Part shown: positions 26,472-36,314 of the stretch, in pieces
Position numbering within the stretch: position 1 is the stretch's first letter
How the letters are laid out: every line of letters begins with the position of its first letter
Assembly (NCBI RefSeq): GCF_003051005.1
Contig: NZ_QAOW01000003.1
Span: 310,001 to 374,000, forward strand
Origin: Rhodococcus sp. OK519
Lineage (GTDB): Bacteria > Actinomycetota > Actinomycetes > Mycobacteriales > Mycobacteriaceae
Direction: 5' to 3'
DNA: 64,000 nucleotides
The notes under the pieces: model-generated
Told to the model about the DNA's origin: nothing
Databases searched by the model: none
What the model saw: the letters and a program-made list of their open reading frames with translations, nothing else
Made by a program: the position numbers and the translations under genes

Positions 26472-26490
26472 TCGGCTGCGCAACAGAAGC

Positions 26491-26527
26491 GGCGCGGGCC
26501 GCGGTGGATTCCACCGCGGCCCGCGCC
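26491..26527. terminator. Bidirectional terminator between SDR and LLM oxidoreductase genes
   Basis: A perfect 17-bp GC-rich stem (26491-26507 with 26511-26527) and a 3-base loop lie between convergent genes ending at 26471 and 26546. Confidence 0.85.
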
Positions 26528-26545
26528 GTTTGCGTTTCGTGAATG

Positions 26546-27586
26546 TCAGACCGTGCCGACCGCCGCCGCCAGCTCACGCATGTGCGAGGTGCTGCGGCAC
26601 GTCACGAGCAGCATCGTCACGCCGGCATCCTCCCATTCCTTGACCTGGGTCCGTACCTCGTCGCGGTTGCCGATGATCATCGTGTCCGTGACCATCTGGT
26701 CCGGCACGACCGCCGCGGCCTCCGCCTTGCGGCCCGACAGGAACAGCTTCTGAATCTCCTTGACCTCGTCGCCGTATCCCATGCGGGTGTAGACCTGGGC
26801 GTGGAAGTTCATCTCCGCCGCGCCCATCCCGCCGACGTAGAGCGCCGTCATCGGCCGGAGCTTGTCGATCTCGGCCTGCCGGTCGTCGGTGACGATCACC
26901 TGGCACGTCGCGGCGATCTCGAAATCCTCACGGCTGCGCCGGGCCCCGGCACGCGCGAAGCCCTCGTCGAGCCACTCGTTGTACATCGGCGCCAGGCGCG
27001 GGGTGTAGTAGATCGCGAGCCAACCGTCCGCGATCTCCGCCGTCAGCGCGACGTTCTTCGGTCCCTCGGCGCCGAGCCAGATCGGCAGGTCTGCACGCAG
27101 CGGGTGTGTGATCGGCTTGAGCGGCTTGCCGAGTCCCATCGATCCCGAACCGGTGTAGGGCAACGGATAGTGCGGTCCGTCGTTGCGGACCGCGGCCTCG
27201 CGCGCGAGCACCTGCCGCACGATCGAGACGTACTCGCGAGTACGAGCGAGGGGCTTCCGGAACGGCTCCCCGTACCAGCCTTCGACGACCTGCGGGCCGG
27301 ACACACCGAGGCCGAGGATCGCCCGTCCGCCCGACAGGTGATCGAGTGTCAGTGCGTGCATCGCGCAGTTGGTGGGCGTGCGCGCCGACATCTGGGCCAC
27401 CGACGTTCCGAGCCCGATGCGTTCGGTGCTCGACCCCCACCACGCGAGCGGAGTGAAAGCGTCGTTGCCCCACGACTCGGCTGAGAAGACCGCGTCGAAT
27501 CCGGAGGTGTCGGCCTCGTTCACCAACTCCTGCGCGTTGGCCGGCGGTTGCGCACCCCAGTACCCGAGTTGTAACCCCAGCTTCAT
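26546..27586 (-). CDS. F420-dependent LLM-class oxidoreductase (Rv3520c type)
   Basis: The 346-residue luciferase-like TIM-barrel protein begins MKLGLQLGYWGAQPPANAQELV and has the LGTSVAQMSARTPTNCAM segment and RAILGLGVSGPQVVEGWYG, closely resembling Rv3520c. This subfamily uses coenzyme F420. It is divergent from the OB-fold/ltp operon and shares the KstR box at 27637, so it belongs to the sterol regulon. The reaction is unknown. ATG at 27586 follows GGAGG. Confidence 0.9.
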   Translation of the reverse strand: MKLGLQLGYWGAQPPANAQELVNEADTSGFDAVFSAESWGNDAFTPLAWWGSSTERIGLGTSVAQMSARTPTNCAMHALTLDHLSGGRAILGLGVSGPQVVEGWYGEPFRKPLARTREYVSIVRQVLAREAAVRNDGPHYPLPYTGSGSMGLGKPLKPITHPLRADLPIWLGAEGPKNVALTAEIADGWLAIYYTPRLAPMYNEWLDEGFARAGARRSREDFEIAATCQVIVTDDRQAEIDKLRPMTALYVGGMGAAEMNFHAQVYTRMGYGDEVKEIQKLFLSGRKAEAAAVVPDQMVTDTMIIGNRDEVRTQVKEWEDAGVTMLLVTCRSTSHMRELAAAVGTV

Positions 27587-27636
27587 TGCGTGCCTCCGTG
27601 TTTTCCCAGACCTGCAGTGACTCTTGCCACAGTAAT

Positions 27637-27650
27637 AAGAACCTGTTCTA
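27637..27650. promoter_or_regulatory. KstR-like operator between the LLM gene and the ltp operon
   Basis: AAGAACCTGTTCTA keeps AACnnGTTnnA, with the first base A instead of T. It lies in the 73-bp divergent gap, 51 bp from the LLM start and 9 bp from the GTG of the OB-fold gene. Confidence 0.75.
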
Positions 27651-27659
27651 CTCGATTCC

Positions 27660-28649
27660 GTGACTCAAGGAAAGACAGCGAGCAAGAGCCAAGTGGCCGA
27701 GCAGCCACTGAGAGCACCACTTAATCTGAAATTCGACTACACCCGCTCACTGGGGCCGACCATCGGCGCGTTCGTGACGGCTCTGCGTGACCGAAAGGTC
27801 ATCGGTGCCCGGGGTTCCGACGGCCGAGTTCACGTGCCGCCACCGGAGTTCGACCCCGCGACCCACGAACCGATGACGGACTTCGTCGACGTGTCCGACA
27901 CCGGGACGGTGGCCAGTTGGTCGTGGATGCCCGAGCCCATCGAGGGCCAGCCGCTGACCCACCCGTTCGCGTGGGCGCTGGTGAAGCTCGACGGCGCCGA
28001 CACCTCGATCCTGCATGCCGTCGACGCGGGCTCCCCCGACGCGATGAGCACGGGGATGCGAGTTCGCGTCCGCTGGGCCGACGAGCGCACCGGGCGGATC
28101 CAGGACATCGCATGCTTCGAGCCCGGCGAGAGTGACTCTGATTCCACCGCAACCGTTTCCGGAGGCGATCCGGTGACCGGCATCGTCACTCCGATCGATC
28201 TGCACTACACGCACACCGCGTCGTTCGAGGAAACCTACTATCTGCTCGGCCTCATGGAGGGCAAGATCATCGGCGGGCGCACCGATGCGAACGGCAAGGT
28301 CTACGTGCCGCCGCGCGGCGCCAACCCCACCGACGGTGTGCCCACCAAGGAGCAGGTCGAGGTGTCCGACAAGGGCACCATCACCACCTTCTGCATCGTC
28401 AACGTCCCGTTCATGGGTCAGCAGATCAAGCCCCCGTACGTTGCGGCCTACGTGCTGCTCGACGGCGCCGACATCCCGTTCCTGCACCTGATCCTCGACG
28501 TCGATGCGTCCGAGGTCCGGATGGGCATGCGCGTCGAGGCCGTGTGGCGCCCGAAGGACGAGTGGGAGTACTCGCTCCGCAACATCTCCCATTTCCGCCC
28601 GAGCGGTGAGCCGGACGCGGACTACGACACCTTCAAGCACCACCAATAG
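27660..28649 (+). CDS. Two-domain OB-fold (DUF35-like) protein, partner of Ltp aldolases (Rv3521 type)
   Basis: The 329-residue protein has two repeats of an acyl-CoA-associated OB fold (about 22-150 and 178-320). Both contain the pattern 'V.G.R...G.V.VPP'. Single-domain homologues (ChsH2 DUF35) carry a zinc ribbon with four cysteines and recruit the retro-aldolase Ltp2. Here each ribbon place reads GRVHVPPPEFDP or GKVYVPPRGANP, and only two cysteines occur in the whole protein, so no zinc is expected. It is followed 13 bp later by ltp4. GTG at 27660 has no ribosome site and may be leaderless; GTG at 27693 is an alternative. Confidence 0.85.
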   Translation: MTQGKTASKSQVAEQPLRAPLNLKFDYTRSLGPTIGAFVTALRDRKVIGARGSDGRVHVPPPEFDPATHEPMTDFVDVSDTGTVASWSWMPEPIEGQPLTHPFAWALVKLDGADTSILHAVDAGSPDAMSTGMRVRVRWADERTGRIQDIACFEPGESDSDSTATVSGGDPVTGIVTPIDLHYTHTASFEETYYLLGLMEGKIIGGRTDANGKVYVPPRGANPTDGVPTKEQVEVSDKGTITTFCIVNVPFMGQQIKPPYVAAYVLLDGADIPFLHLILDVDASEVRMGMRVEAVWRPKDEWEYSLRNISHFRPSGEPDADYDTFKHHQ

Positions 28650-28662
28650 GAGCCTCGAGACC

Positions 28663-29727
28663 ATGACAGACATTGCAGTCGTCGGCTTCGCACAGGCCCC
28701 CCATGTGCGCGAGACCAGTGGCACCACCAACGGTGTCGAGATGCTGGTCCCCTGTTTCCAGGAGCTGTACTCCGATCTCGGAATCACCAAGTCCGATATC
28801 GGATTCTGGTGTTCCGGATCGTCCGACTACCTGGCCGGACGCTCGTTCTCGTTCATTTCCGCCATCGACTCGATCGGCGCGGTGCCGCCGATCAACGAGT
28901 CGCACGTCGAGATGGACGCCGCGTGGGCGCTGTACGAGGCCTGGGTCAAACTCATGACCGGCGAGGTCGACACCGCCCTCGTGTACGGCTTCGGTAAGTC
29001 GTCCGCCGGTAACCTCCGCCAGATTCTCGCCATGCAGATGGACCCGTATCTCGTGTCTCCGTTGTGGCCGGACTCGGTCTCGGTCGCGGGCCTGCAGGCC
29101 CGACTCGGTCTGGACGCCGGCAAGTGGACGGCCGAGGACATGGCGGCGATCGCTCAGCGCAGCCGTGCCGCCGCGAAGTCCAACCCCGACGCCCAGATCT
29201 CCGGGGACGTCGACATCGAGACGCTGCTGGCGTCCGAGTACGTTGCGAATCCGCTGCGCGCCCACGACTGCGCACCCATCACCGACGGCGCGGCCGCAAT
29301 CATCCTGGCTCGCGGCGATCGTGCCCGCGAACTGTGTGAGCGCCCGGCATGGATCACCGGAATCGATCACCGGATCGACTCCCCCAACATCGGTTCGCGT
29401 GACCTGACCACGTCCCCGTCGACGACGTCGGCCGCACGCGCCGCGACGGGTGGCGATGTGTCGAACATCGATGTCGCCGAACTCCACGCACCGTTCACTC
29501 ACCAGGAGATCATCCTGCGCGAGGCGATCGGTCTGACCGACGCCACCACGATCAACCCGTCGGGTGGCCCCCTCACCGGCAACCCGATGTTCTCCGGCGG
29601 TCTCGAGCGTATCGGCTACGCTGCCCGCTCGATCATGAGCGGCGACGCGCAGCGTGTCCTCGCCCACGCCACCAGTGGCCCTGTGCTGCAGCAGAACCTG
29701 GTCGCCGTCATGGAAGGACGCAACTGA
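28663..29727 (+). CDS. ltp4: Lipid-transfer protein / SCP-x thiolase-like aldolase Ltp4
   Basis: The 354-residue thiolase-fold protein belongs to the SCP-x family. The position of the thiolase nucleophile reads ESHVEMDAAWALYEAW, so the cysteine is absent. The distal part, HAPFTHQEIILREAIG and NPSGGPLTGNP, keeps the fold's C-terminal active-site loop without the His-Pro of thiolases. Such proteins act as retro-aldolases on steroid side chains. In Rhodococcus ltp3 and ltp4 are needed for C24-branched sterol side chains (established). ATG at 28663 has AGGAG ten bases upstream; ltp3 follows by 1 bp. Confidence 0.92.
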   Translation: MTDIAVVGFAQAPHVRETSGTTNGVEMLVPCFQELYSDLGITKSDIGFWCSGSSDYLAGRSFSFISAIDSIGAVPPINESHVEMDAAWALYEAWVKLMTGEVDTALVYGFGKSSAGNLRQILAMQMDPYLVSPLWPDSVSVAGLQARLGLDAGKWTAEDMAAIAQRSRAAAKSNPDAQISGDVDIETLLASEYVANPLRAHDCAPITDGAAAIILARGDRARELCERPAWITGIDHRIDSPNIGSRDLTTSPSTTSAARAATGGDVSNIDVAELHAPFTHQEIILREAIGLTDATTINPSGGPLTGNPMFSGGLERIGYAARSIMSGDAQRVLAHATSGPVLQQNLVAVMEGRN

Positions 29728-29728
29728 T

Positions 29729-30904
29729 ATGGGCAAGCAACTCGCCGCCGTCCTCGGCACCGGCCAGACGTACTACGTCGCCAAGCGTCACGACGTCACG
29801 ATGGCCGGCATGGTCCGCGAGGCGATCGACCGCGCGATGGCGGACGCCCACGTGGGCTGGGATGACATCGACGCCATCGTCATCGGCAAGGCACCCGACC
29901 TGTTCGAGGGCTCGATGATGCCGGAACTCGCGATGTCGGATGCGCTGGGCGCCAACGGAAAACCTCTGTTGCGCGTGCACACCGCCGGTTCGGTCGGCGC
30001 CTCGACAGGCAACGTCGCCACCAGCCTGGTGCAGTCCGGCGTTCACAAGCGAGTGCTCGCAGTGTCGTGGGAGAAGCAGTCCGAGTCCAACGCGATGTGG
30101 GCTCTGTCCTCCCCGGTGCCGTTCACGATGCCGGTCGGCGCCGGCGCCGGCGGCTACTTCGCACCGCACGTGCGCTCGTACATCCGCCGATCGGGCGCGC
30201 CCGATCACATCGGCGCGATGGTGGCCGTCAAGGACCGTCTCAACGGCGTGAAGAACCCCTACGCACACCTCAAGCAGCCCGACATCACCGTCGAATCGGT
30301 GCAGGCGTCCCAGATGCTGTGGGACCCCATCCGTTACGACGAGACATGCCCCTCCTCGGACGGCGCGTGCGCGCTCGTCATCGGCGATGAAAGTGCTGCA
30401 GAAGCTGTCCTTTCGGAGGGCCGCAAGGTCGCGTGGATCCACGCCACCGCGATGCGCACCGAACCGCTCTCGTACGCCGGTCGTGACCAGGTGAGCCCGC
30501 AGGCCGGCCGCGACGCCTCCGCCGCGCTGTGGAAGGCCGCGGGGATCACCGATCCGCTGAAGGAGATCGACGCGGCCGAGATCTACGTGCCGTTCTCGTG
30601 GTTCGAGCCGATGTGGCTCGAGAACCTCGGCTTCATGCCGGAGGGTCAGGGCTGGAAGCTCACCGAGGCCGGCGAGACGGCGATCGGCGGGCAGTTGCCG
30701 GTCAATGCGTCGGGCGGCGTGCTCTCGTCCAACCCGATCGGAGCGTCCGGCATGATCCGCTACGCCGAGTCGGCCATGCAGGTCATGGAACGCGCCGGGG
30801 ACCACCAGATCGACGGCGCCCGCAAGGCCTTCGGCCACGCGTACGGTGGCGGCTCGCAGTACTTCGCGATGTGGGTGGTCGGTACCGACCGTCCGACCAA
30901 CTAG
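29729..30904 (+). CDS. ltp3: Lipid-transfer protein / SCP-x thiolase-like aldolase Ltp3
   Basis: The 391-residue SCP-x-type thiolase-fold protein has RVHTAGSVGASTGNVA where thiolases carry the nucleophilic cysteine, so it too should be an aldolase or lyase. The C-terminal loop NASGGVLSSNPIGASGMIRYAE and GHAYGGGSQYFAMWV is well kept. Together with Ltp4 and the OB-fold protein it probably forms one complex that cleaves the branched C24 side chain. The start is ATG one base after the ltp4 stop, with GGAAGG upstream. Confidence 0.92.
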   Translation: MGKQLAAVLGTGQTYYVAKRHDVTMAGMVREAIDRAMADAHVGWDDIDAIVIGKAPDLFEGSMMPELAMSDALGANGKPLLRVHTAGSVGASTGNVATSLVQSGVHKRVLAVSWEKQSESNAMWALSSPVPFTMPVGAGAGGYFAPHVRSYIRRSGAPDHIGAMVAVKDRLNGVKNPYAHLKQPDITVESVQASQMLWDPIRYDETCPSSDGACALVIGDESAAEAVLSEGRKVAWIHATAMRTEPLSYAGRDQVSPQAGRDASAALWKAAGITDPLKEIDAAEIYVPFSWFEPMWLENLGFMPEGQGWKLTEAGETAIGGQLPVNASGGVLSSNPIGASGMIRYAESAMQVMERAGDHQIDGARKAFGHAYGGGSQYFAMWVVGTDRPTN

Positions 30905-30915
30905 GAGGCTCTCCC

Positions 30916-31779
30916 ATGAAGTTCACAGTCGGCATCGCGATGAGCCCGCTGGACCAACTGACCGCCCTGGCACAGACCGCAGAGGAGGTTGGTTTCGCGA
31001 ACATCGCGTTGCCCGACTCCCTGTTCTTCATGGAGACGGCCGCCGCGGACTACCCGTACACCCCCGACGGCTCCCGCATGTGGAATGCCGAGACGCCGTG
31101 GGTGGACCCGTTGATCGCGGCGGCCGCGATGGGCGCCGTCACGAGCACCATCGGCTTCTACACCAACGTCCTCAAGCTCGGCTCCCGCAATCCCCTGCTG
31201 CTGGCGCGGCAGGTGGGTTCGGTGGCGAACCTGACCGGCAACCGCTTCGGTTTCGGCGTCGGAATCGGCTGGGCGCCGGAGGAGTTCGAGTGGTGCGGCG
31301 CCCCCTACAAGAAGCGCGGCGCCCGCGTCGACGAGATGATCGAGATCATCAAACTGGTCCTCGACGGGGGCATGGTCGAGTACCACGGCGAGTTCTTCGA
31401 CTTCGACCGACTGCAGATCAGCCCGGCCCCCAGCAAGCCGGTGCCGTTCTACGTGGGCGGCCACACCGAGGTCGCGCTCAAGCGCGCGGCCCGCATCGGT
31501 GACGGCTGGACGTCGGCCATGATGAAGTTCGACGACCTGGTCGCCACGATGGCTCGCCTCGACGAGTTGCGAGCCGAATACGGCCGCGCCGAGCGGCCTT
31601 TCGAGATCCAGGCGGTCTGCATCGACCGGTTCGGCAAGGACGGCTACGCCGAGATGGCCGAGGCCGGTATCACCGACAGCATCGTCGTCCCGTGGATCTT
31701 CGACGGCCTCGGCTTCGACGCCCCGCTCGAGGCCAAGCAGGACTCGCTGCGCAAGTTCGCCGATCAGTACATTCACTAG
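30916..31779 (+). CDS. F420-dependent LLM-class oxidoreductase (second, operon-linked)
   Basis: The 287-residue luciferase-like protein begins MKFTVGIAMSPLDQLTALAQ. It has the barrel motifs GFYTNVLKLGSRNPLLLARQVGS, FGFGVGIGWAPEEFEWCG and PFYVGGHTEVALKRAARIGDGW, typical of the F420 subfamily that keeps short LLM proteins near 290 residues. It is 11 bp after ltp3 with TAGGAGG upstream, so it is the fourth gene of the operon. It may reduce or oxidise the steroid fragment before or after aldol cleavage; no specific reaction is known. Confidence 0.88.
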   Translation: MKFTVGIAMSPLDQLTALAQTAEEVGFANIALPDSLFFMETAAADYPYTPDGSRMWNAETPWVDPLIAAAAMGAVTSTIGFYTNVLKLGSRNPLLLARQVGSVANLTGNRFGFGVGIGWAPEEFEWCGAPYKKRGARVDEMIEIIKLVLDGGMVEYHGEFFDFDRLQISPAPSKPVPFYVGGHTEVALKRAARIGDGWTSAMMKFDDLVATMARLDELRAEYGRAERPFEIQAVCIDRFGKDGYAEMAEAGITDSIVVPWIFDGLGFDAPLEAKQDSLRKFADQYIH

Positions 31780-31789
31780 GGAGCGAAGC

Positions 31790-32212
31790 ATGACGACGAC
31801 AACCGGAACCGAGCACCCCGCCCGCGTCGCGGCGAAGGCATCGCAGTCCGCGGCGAGCGGAAAGCGCAAGGAGGAGTGGCTCGATCTGTTCGCGGAGGAC
31901 GGCTGGGTCGAGGACCCGGTCGGCCCGTCGGGCTTCGACCCCGAGGGCAAGGGCCACCACGGCCGCGACGCCATCTCGAAGTTCTACGACATGACCATCG
32001 CCAACACCGACTCCCTCGAGTTCTTCGTGAACGACTCGCTGGTGTGCGGCGACGAGAACGTCAACATCGGCTTCATTCGCACGGTGATCGCAGGCAACCA
32101 GGTCGACGCCGAGGGCGTGTTCGTCTATCGCGTCAACGCGGAGGGCAAGCTGCAGTCGCTGCGGGCCTTCTGGGAGGTCGAGCGAGCGATGAAGACCCTG
32201 AAGAAGATCTGA
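31790..32212 (+). CDS. SnoaL/NTF2-like (ketosteroid-isomerase fold) protein
   Basis: The 140-residue protein has the cone-shaped NTF2-like fold signature: WLDLFAEDGWVEDPVGPS at about 30-47 and terminal beta strands with LQSLRAFWEVE. The first Asp of the VEDPVG motif is where ketosteroid isomerases keep a base. It is last in the OB-fold/ltp4/ltp3/LLM operon, 10 bp after the LLM gene. A role as isomerase, hydratase or binding protein for the steroid CoA intermediate is possible but unproven. Confidence 0.85.
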   Translation: MTTTTGTEHPARVAAKASQSAASGKRKEEWLDLFAEDGWVEDPVGPSGFDPEGKGHHGRDAISKFYDMTIANTDSLEFFVNDSLVCGDENVNIGFIRTVIAGNQVDAEGVFVYRVNAEGKLQSLRAFWEVERAMKTLKKI

Positions 32213-32223
32213 GTTCACCGACC

Positions 32224-32268
32224 ACGACAGTGGGGCGGTCACCGATGAGGTGACCGCCCCACTGTCGT
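32224..32268 (+). terminator. Terminator of the ltp operon
   Basis: A perfect 20-bp stem (32224-32243 with 32249-32268) has a 5-base loop, 11 bp past the SnoaL-like stop. Confidence 0.88.
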
Positions 32269-32339
32269 TGCGCCCGTGTATCTCTCACCTGAATCCGAAG
32301 ATCCCGGAAATGACCCCGGAACGACCCTGGAAACAGAGC

Positions 32340-32380
32340 AGTAGCGCCGGCGAGGGATGAGGGATCTCGCCGACGCTACT
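32340..32380 (-). terminator. Terminator after cyp125
   Basis: A 15-bp stem with one mismatch (32340-32354 with 32366-32380) lies 22 bp past the cyp125 stop on the minus strand. The 71 bases between this and the previous hairpin hold no feature. Confidence 0.7.
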
Positions 32381-32402
32381 GCGTCTGTGGTGGAGGTCGA
32401 AG

Positions 32403-33656
32403 CTAGTGCTTGACCGGGCAACCGCCGGTCTTGTAGTCGACCTGGTACTCCTTGATGCCGTTGAGCCAGCCGGAGCGCAGGCGGCGAGTGTCGCCGGCCT
32501 CGGTGATGTCCGGGAGGAAGTCCGCGATCGCGTTGAAGATCAGCTCGATCTCCATGCGGGCCAGGTTGGCGCCCAGGCAGTAGTGCGCGCCGGTGCCACC
32601 GAACGACAGATGCGGGTTCGGGTCGCGGGTGATGTCGAACTTGTGCGGCTCGTCGAAGACGTCCTCGTCGAAGTTGGCCGAGACGTAGCTCATCACCACG
32701 CGCTGACCCTTCTTGATCGCGACTCCGCCGATCTCGGTGTCCTGGAGGGCGGTGCGCTGGAACGAGGCGACCGGAGTGGCCCAGCGAATGACCTCGTCGG
32801 CCATCGTCTTCGGACGCTCCTTCTTGAACAGCTCCCACTGCTCCGGGTTGTCCATGAAGGCCTTCATGCCGTGCGTCGTCGCGTTGCGGGTGGTCTCGTT
32901 GCCGGCCACCGCGAGCACGATCACGAAGAAGCCGAACTCCTCCGGGCTGAGCACGTCGCCGTCGACGTCCGCCTCGATGAGCGTCGTGACGAGGTCGTCC
33001 GCAGGGTTCTCCTTGCGGGCCTCCGCCATCTGGTACGCGTAGCCGAGGATCTCCATCGACGCCGCAGCCGGATCGATGTCGGCGAACTCGGGATCGTCGT
33101 ACGAGGTCATCTGATTGGACCACTCGAAGACCTTGTTGCGGTCCTCCTGCGGCACACCGATGAGCTCGGCGATGGCCTGCAGCGGAAGCTCGGCCGCGAC
33201 CTGCGTGACGAAGTCGCCGCTACCCTCGGCCGCGGCAGCCTGGACGATCGCCTCGGCCCGGTCCTTCAGCTCGGCCTTGAGTCCGTTGATCGCGCGGGGC
33301 GTGAAGCCGCGGGCAACGAGCTTGCGCAGCTTGGTGTGCTCCGGCGCATCCTTGTTCAGCAGCACGAAACGCTGCAGCTCGATCTGCGCGCGCTCCATGT
33401 CGTCGTTGAAGCGCGGGATCGCGGTGTTCTCCCAAGTGGAGAACACGTCGCTGCGCTGCGAGACGTCCCGAATGTCTTCGTGCCGGGTGACAAGCCAGTA
33501 TCCGCCGTCGTTGAAGCCACCGACGCCGTCCGGCTGCTCGACCCAGAACACCGGCTCGGTCTTCCGAACTTCTGCGAGTTCTGCGACCGGGATCCGGTGT
33601 GCGTAGATGTCAGGGTCCGTAAAGTCGAAACCTGCGGGAATATTGGGCTGCGCCAC
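32403..33656 (-). CDS. cyp125: Steroid C26(27)-monooxygenase CYP125
   Basis: The 417-residue cytochrome P450 begins MAQPNIPAGFDFTDPDIYAHR. It has the oxygen-binding helix AVAGNETTRN, and heme ligand Cys360 in FGGTGAHYCLGANLARM. Sequence and length match CYP125 of M. tuberculosis and Rhodococcus closely. It hydroxylates cholest-4-en-3-one at the terminal methyl and on to the acid, the first side-chain step. GTG at 33656 has CAGGAG upstream. It is divergent from fadA5; a perfect KstR box lies 40 bp upstream. FdxD of this window is a possible redox partner. Confidence 0.97.
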   Translation of the reverse strand: MAQPNIPAGFDFTDPDIYAHRIPVAELAEVRKTEPVFWVEQPDGVGGFNDGGYWLVTRHEDIRDVSQRSDVFSTWENTAIPRFNDDMERAQIELQRFVLLNKDAPEHTKLRKLVARGFTPRAINGLKAELKDRAEAIVQAAAAEGSGDFVTQVAAELPLQAIAELIGVPQEDRNKVFEWSNQMTSYDDPEFADIDPAAASMEILGYAYQMAEARKENPADDLVTTLIEADVDGDVLSPEEFGFFVIVLAVAGNETTRNATTHGMKAFMDNPEQWELFKKERPKTMADEVIRWATPVASFQRTALQDTEIGGVAIKKGQRVVMSYVSANFDEDVFDEPHKFDITRDPNPHLSFGGTGAHYCLGANLARMEIELIFNAIADFLPDITEAGDTRRLRSGWLNGIKEYQVDYKTGGCPVKH

Positions 33657-33695
33657 TGCTGTCTCCTGCCCTCGCGGTCAGGCCGCGAAGTGATG

Positions 33696-33709
33696 TGGAA
33701 CACGTTCTA
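33696..33709 (-). promoter_or_regulatory. KstR operator of cyp125
   Basis: TGGAACACGTTCTA matches the KstR consensus fully, 40 bp upstream of the cyp125 start in the 174-bp cyp125-fadA5 gap. Confidence 0.85.
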
Positions 33710-33749
33710 TATGCATTGAATCACAGAGCGTCGATCAGGGAAAGACTAG

Positions 33750-35481
<1,732 letters not shown>

Positions 35482-35581
35482 CTTTCGGCCCTCCCCCGCG
35501 CGGCCTCGGGCGGGAATAATGGTGGGCGACGCCCGGCACATCGGCGCCGGGCACCCGGTTCTCGAGGAGGAATGTCGCAAC

Positions 35582-36253
35582 ATGACCGTGAAGAACCACG
35601 ACCAGGTGATCGATCGGCGCGAGATCGCTTCGGCCCTGTTGAAGGCCCTCGACCGTCGCCACGAGGTCCTGGACGCCATCGTCGAGAGCGCGGATCGTGA
35701 GGCCGCCGTCGCGGCGGTACGCGACCTGCTCGACACCTCGGATTTCTGCGCCGAGGCCGTGCTGGGTCTGCGTTTCGACCGGCTCACGATCAAGGAACGC
35801 GATCGCATCCGCACCGAACTCGAGGATCTCGACGCCACCCTGCAGTGGCTGCCCGAGCAGCGTCCGTACAGCACCGGCGCGGGAGTTCGCGTGCGCCCGT
35901 TCACCGATTCGGACGCGGACACCGCACTGTTCCGGGCGCGGTCCACGGAGCGCTTCGACGAGTCCGGCTCGCCGTGGAGCGCGGACCGCGTCGAGCAGGA
36001 ACGCCAGGACGGCCTGAAGCGCATCGACGACGAGTCGGCGGCATGGCTGGTTGCCGAGTGCACCACCGGTGACGAGCCCAGCAGCGTCGGTCTGGTGTTC
36101 GGTGAGCTCAACGGCAACGAGGTCGACGTCGCGGTCTGGGTGGCGCCCGACGCGCGGAAGCAGGGATACGGCACGGCCTCGCTCAAGCAGGCGCGCAGCG
36201 AACTGGCCGCCTACTTCCCCGGCACCGTGCTCATCATCCGCACCCCGGCATAA
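35582..36253 (+). CDS. GNAT acetyltransferase fused to a GyrA coiled-coil-like N-terminal segment
   Basis: The 223-residue protein starts at ATG 35582 (GAGGAGG about ten bases upstream). Residues 17-90 follow the DNA gyrase subunit A tower/coiled-coil pattern: LKALDRRHEVLDAIVES, LLDTSDFCAEAVLGLRFDRL, then KERDRIRTELEDLDATLQWL. GyrA has the equivalent 'LKALD..EV...I', 'LLDI...QA.AILDMQLRRL', 'ERQRI...L'. Residues 101-223 form a GNAT domain with the acetyl-CoA loop ARKQGYGTAS, ending abruptly after a short final strand. No GyrA catalytic tyrosine domain is present. Substrate unknown. I recall no counterpart here in M. tuberculosis. Confidence 0.8.
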   Translation: MTVKNHDQVIDRREIASALLKALDRRHEVLDAIVESADREAAVAAVRDLLDTSDFCAEAVLGLRFDRLTIKERDRIRTELEDLDATLQWLPEQRPYSTGAGVRVRPFTDSDADTALFRARSTERFDESGSPWSADRVEQERQDGLKRIDDESAAWLVAECTTGDEPSSVGLVFGELNGNEVDVAVWVAPDARKQGYGTASLKQARSELAAYFPGTVLIIRTPA

Positions 36254-36268
36254 CACCCATCGAGACGA

Positions 36269-36303
36269 AGAACGCCCGTGCGCATCGTGCGCACGGGCGT
36301 TCT
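36269..36303. terminator. Bidirectional terminator between GNAT and SDR genes
   Basis: A perfect 16-bp stem (36269-36284 with 36288-36303) and a 3-base loop lie between convergent stops at 36253 and 36315. Confidence 0.85.
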
Positions 36304-36314
36304 CTCTGTCCGAC

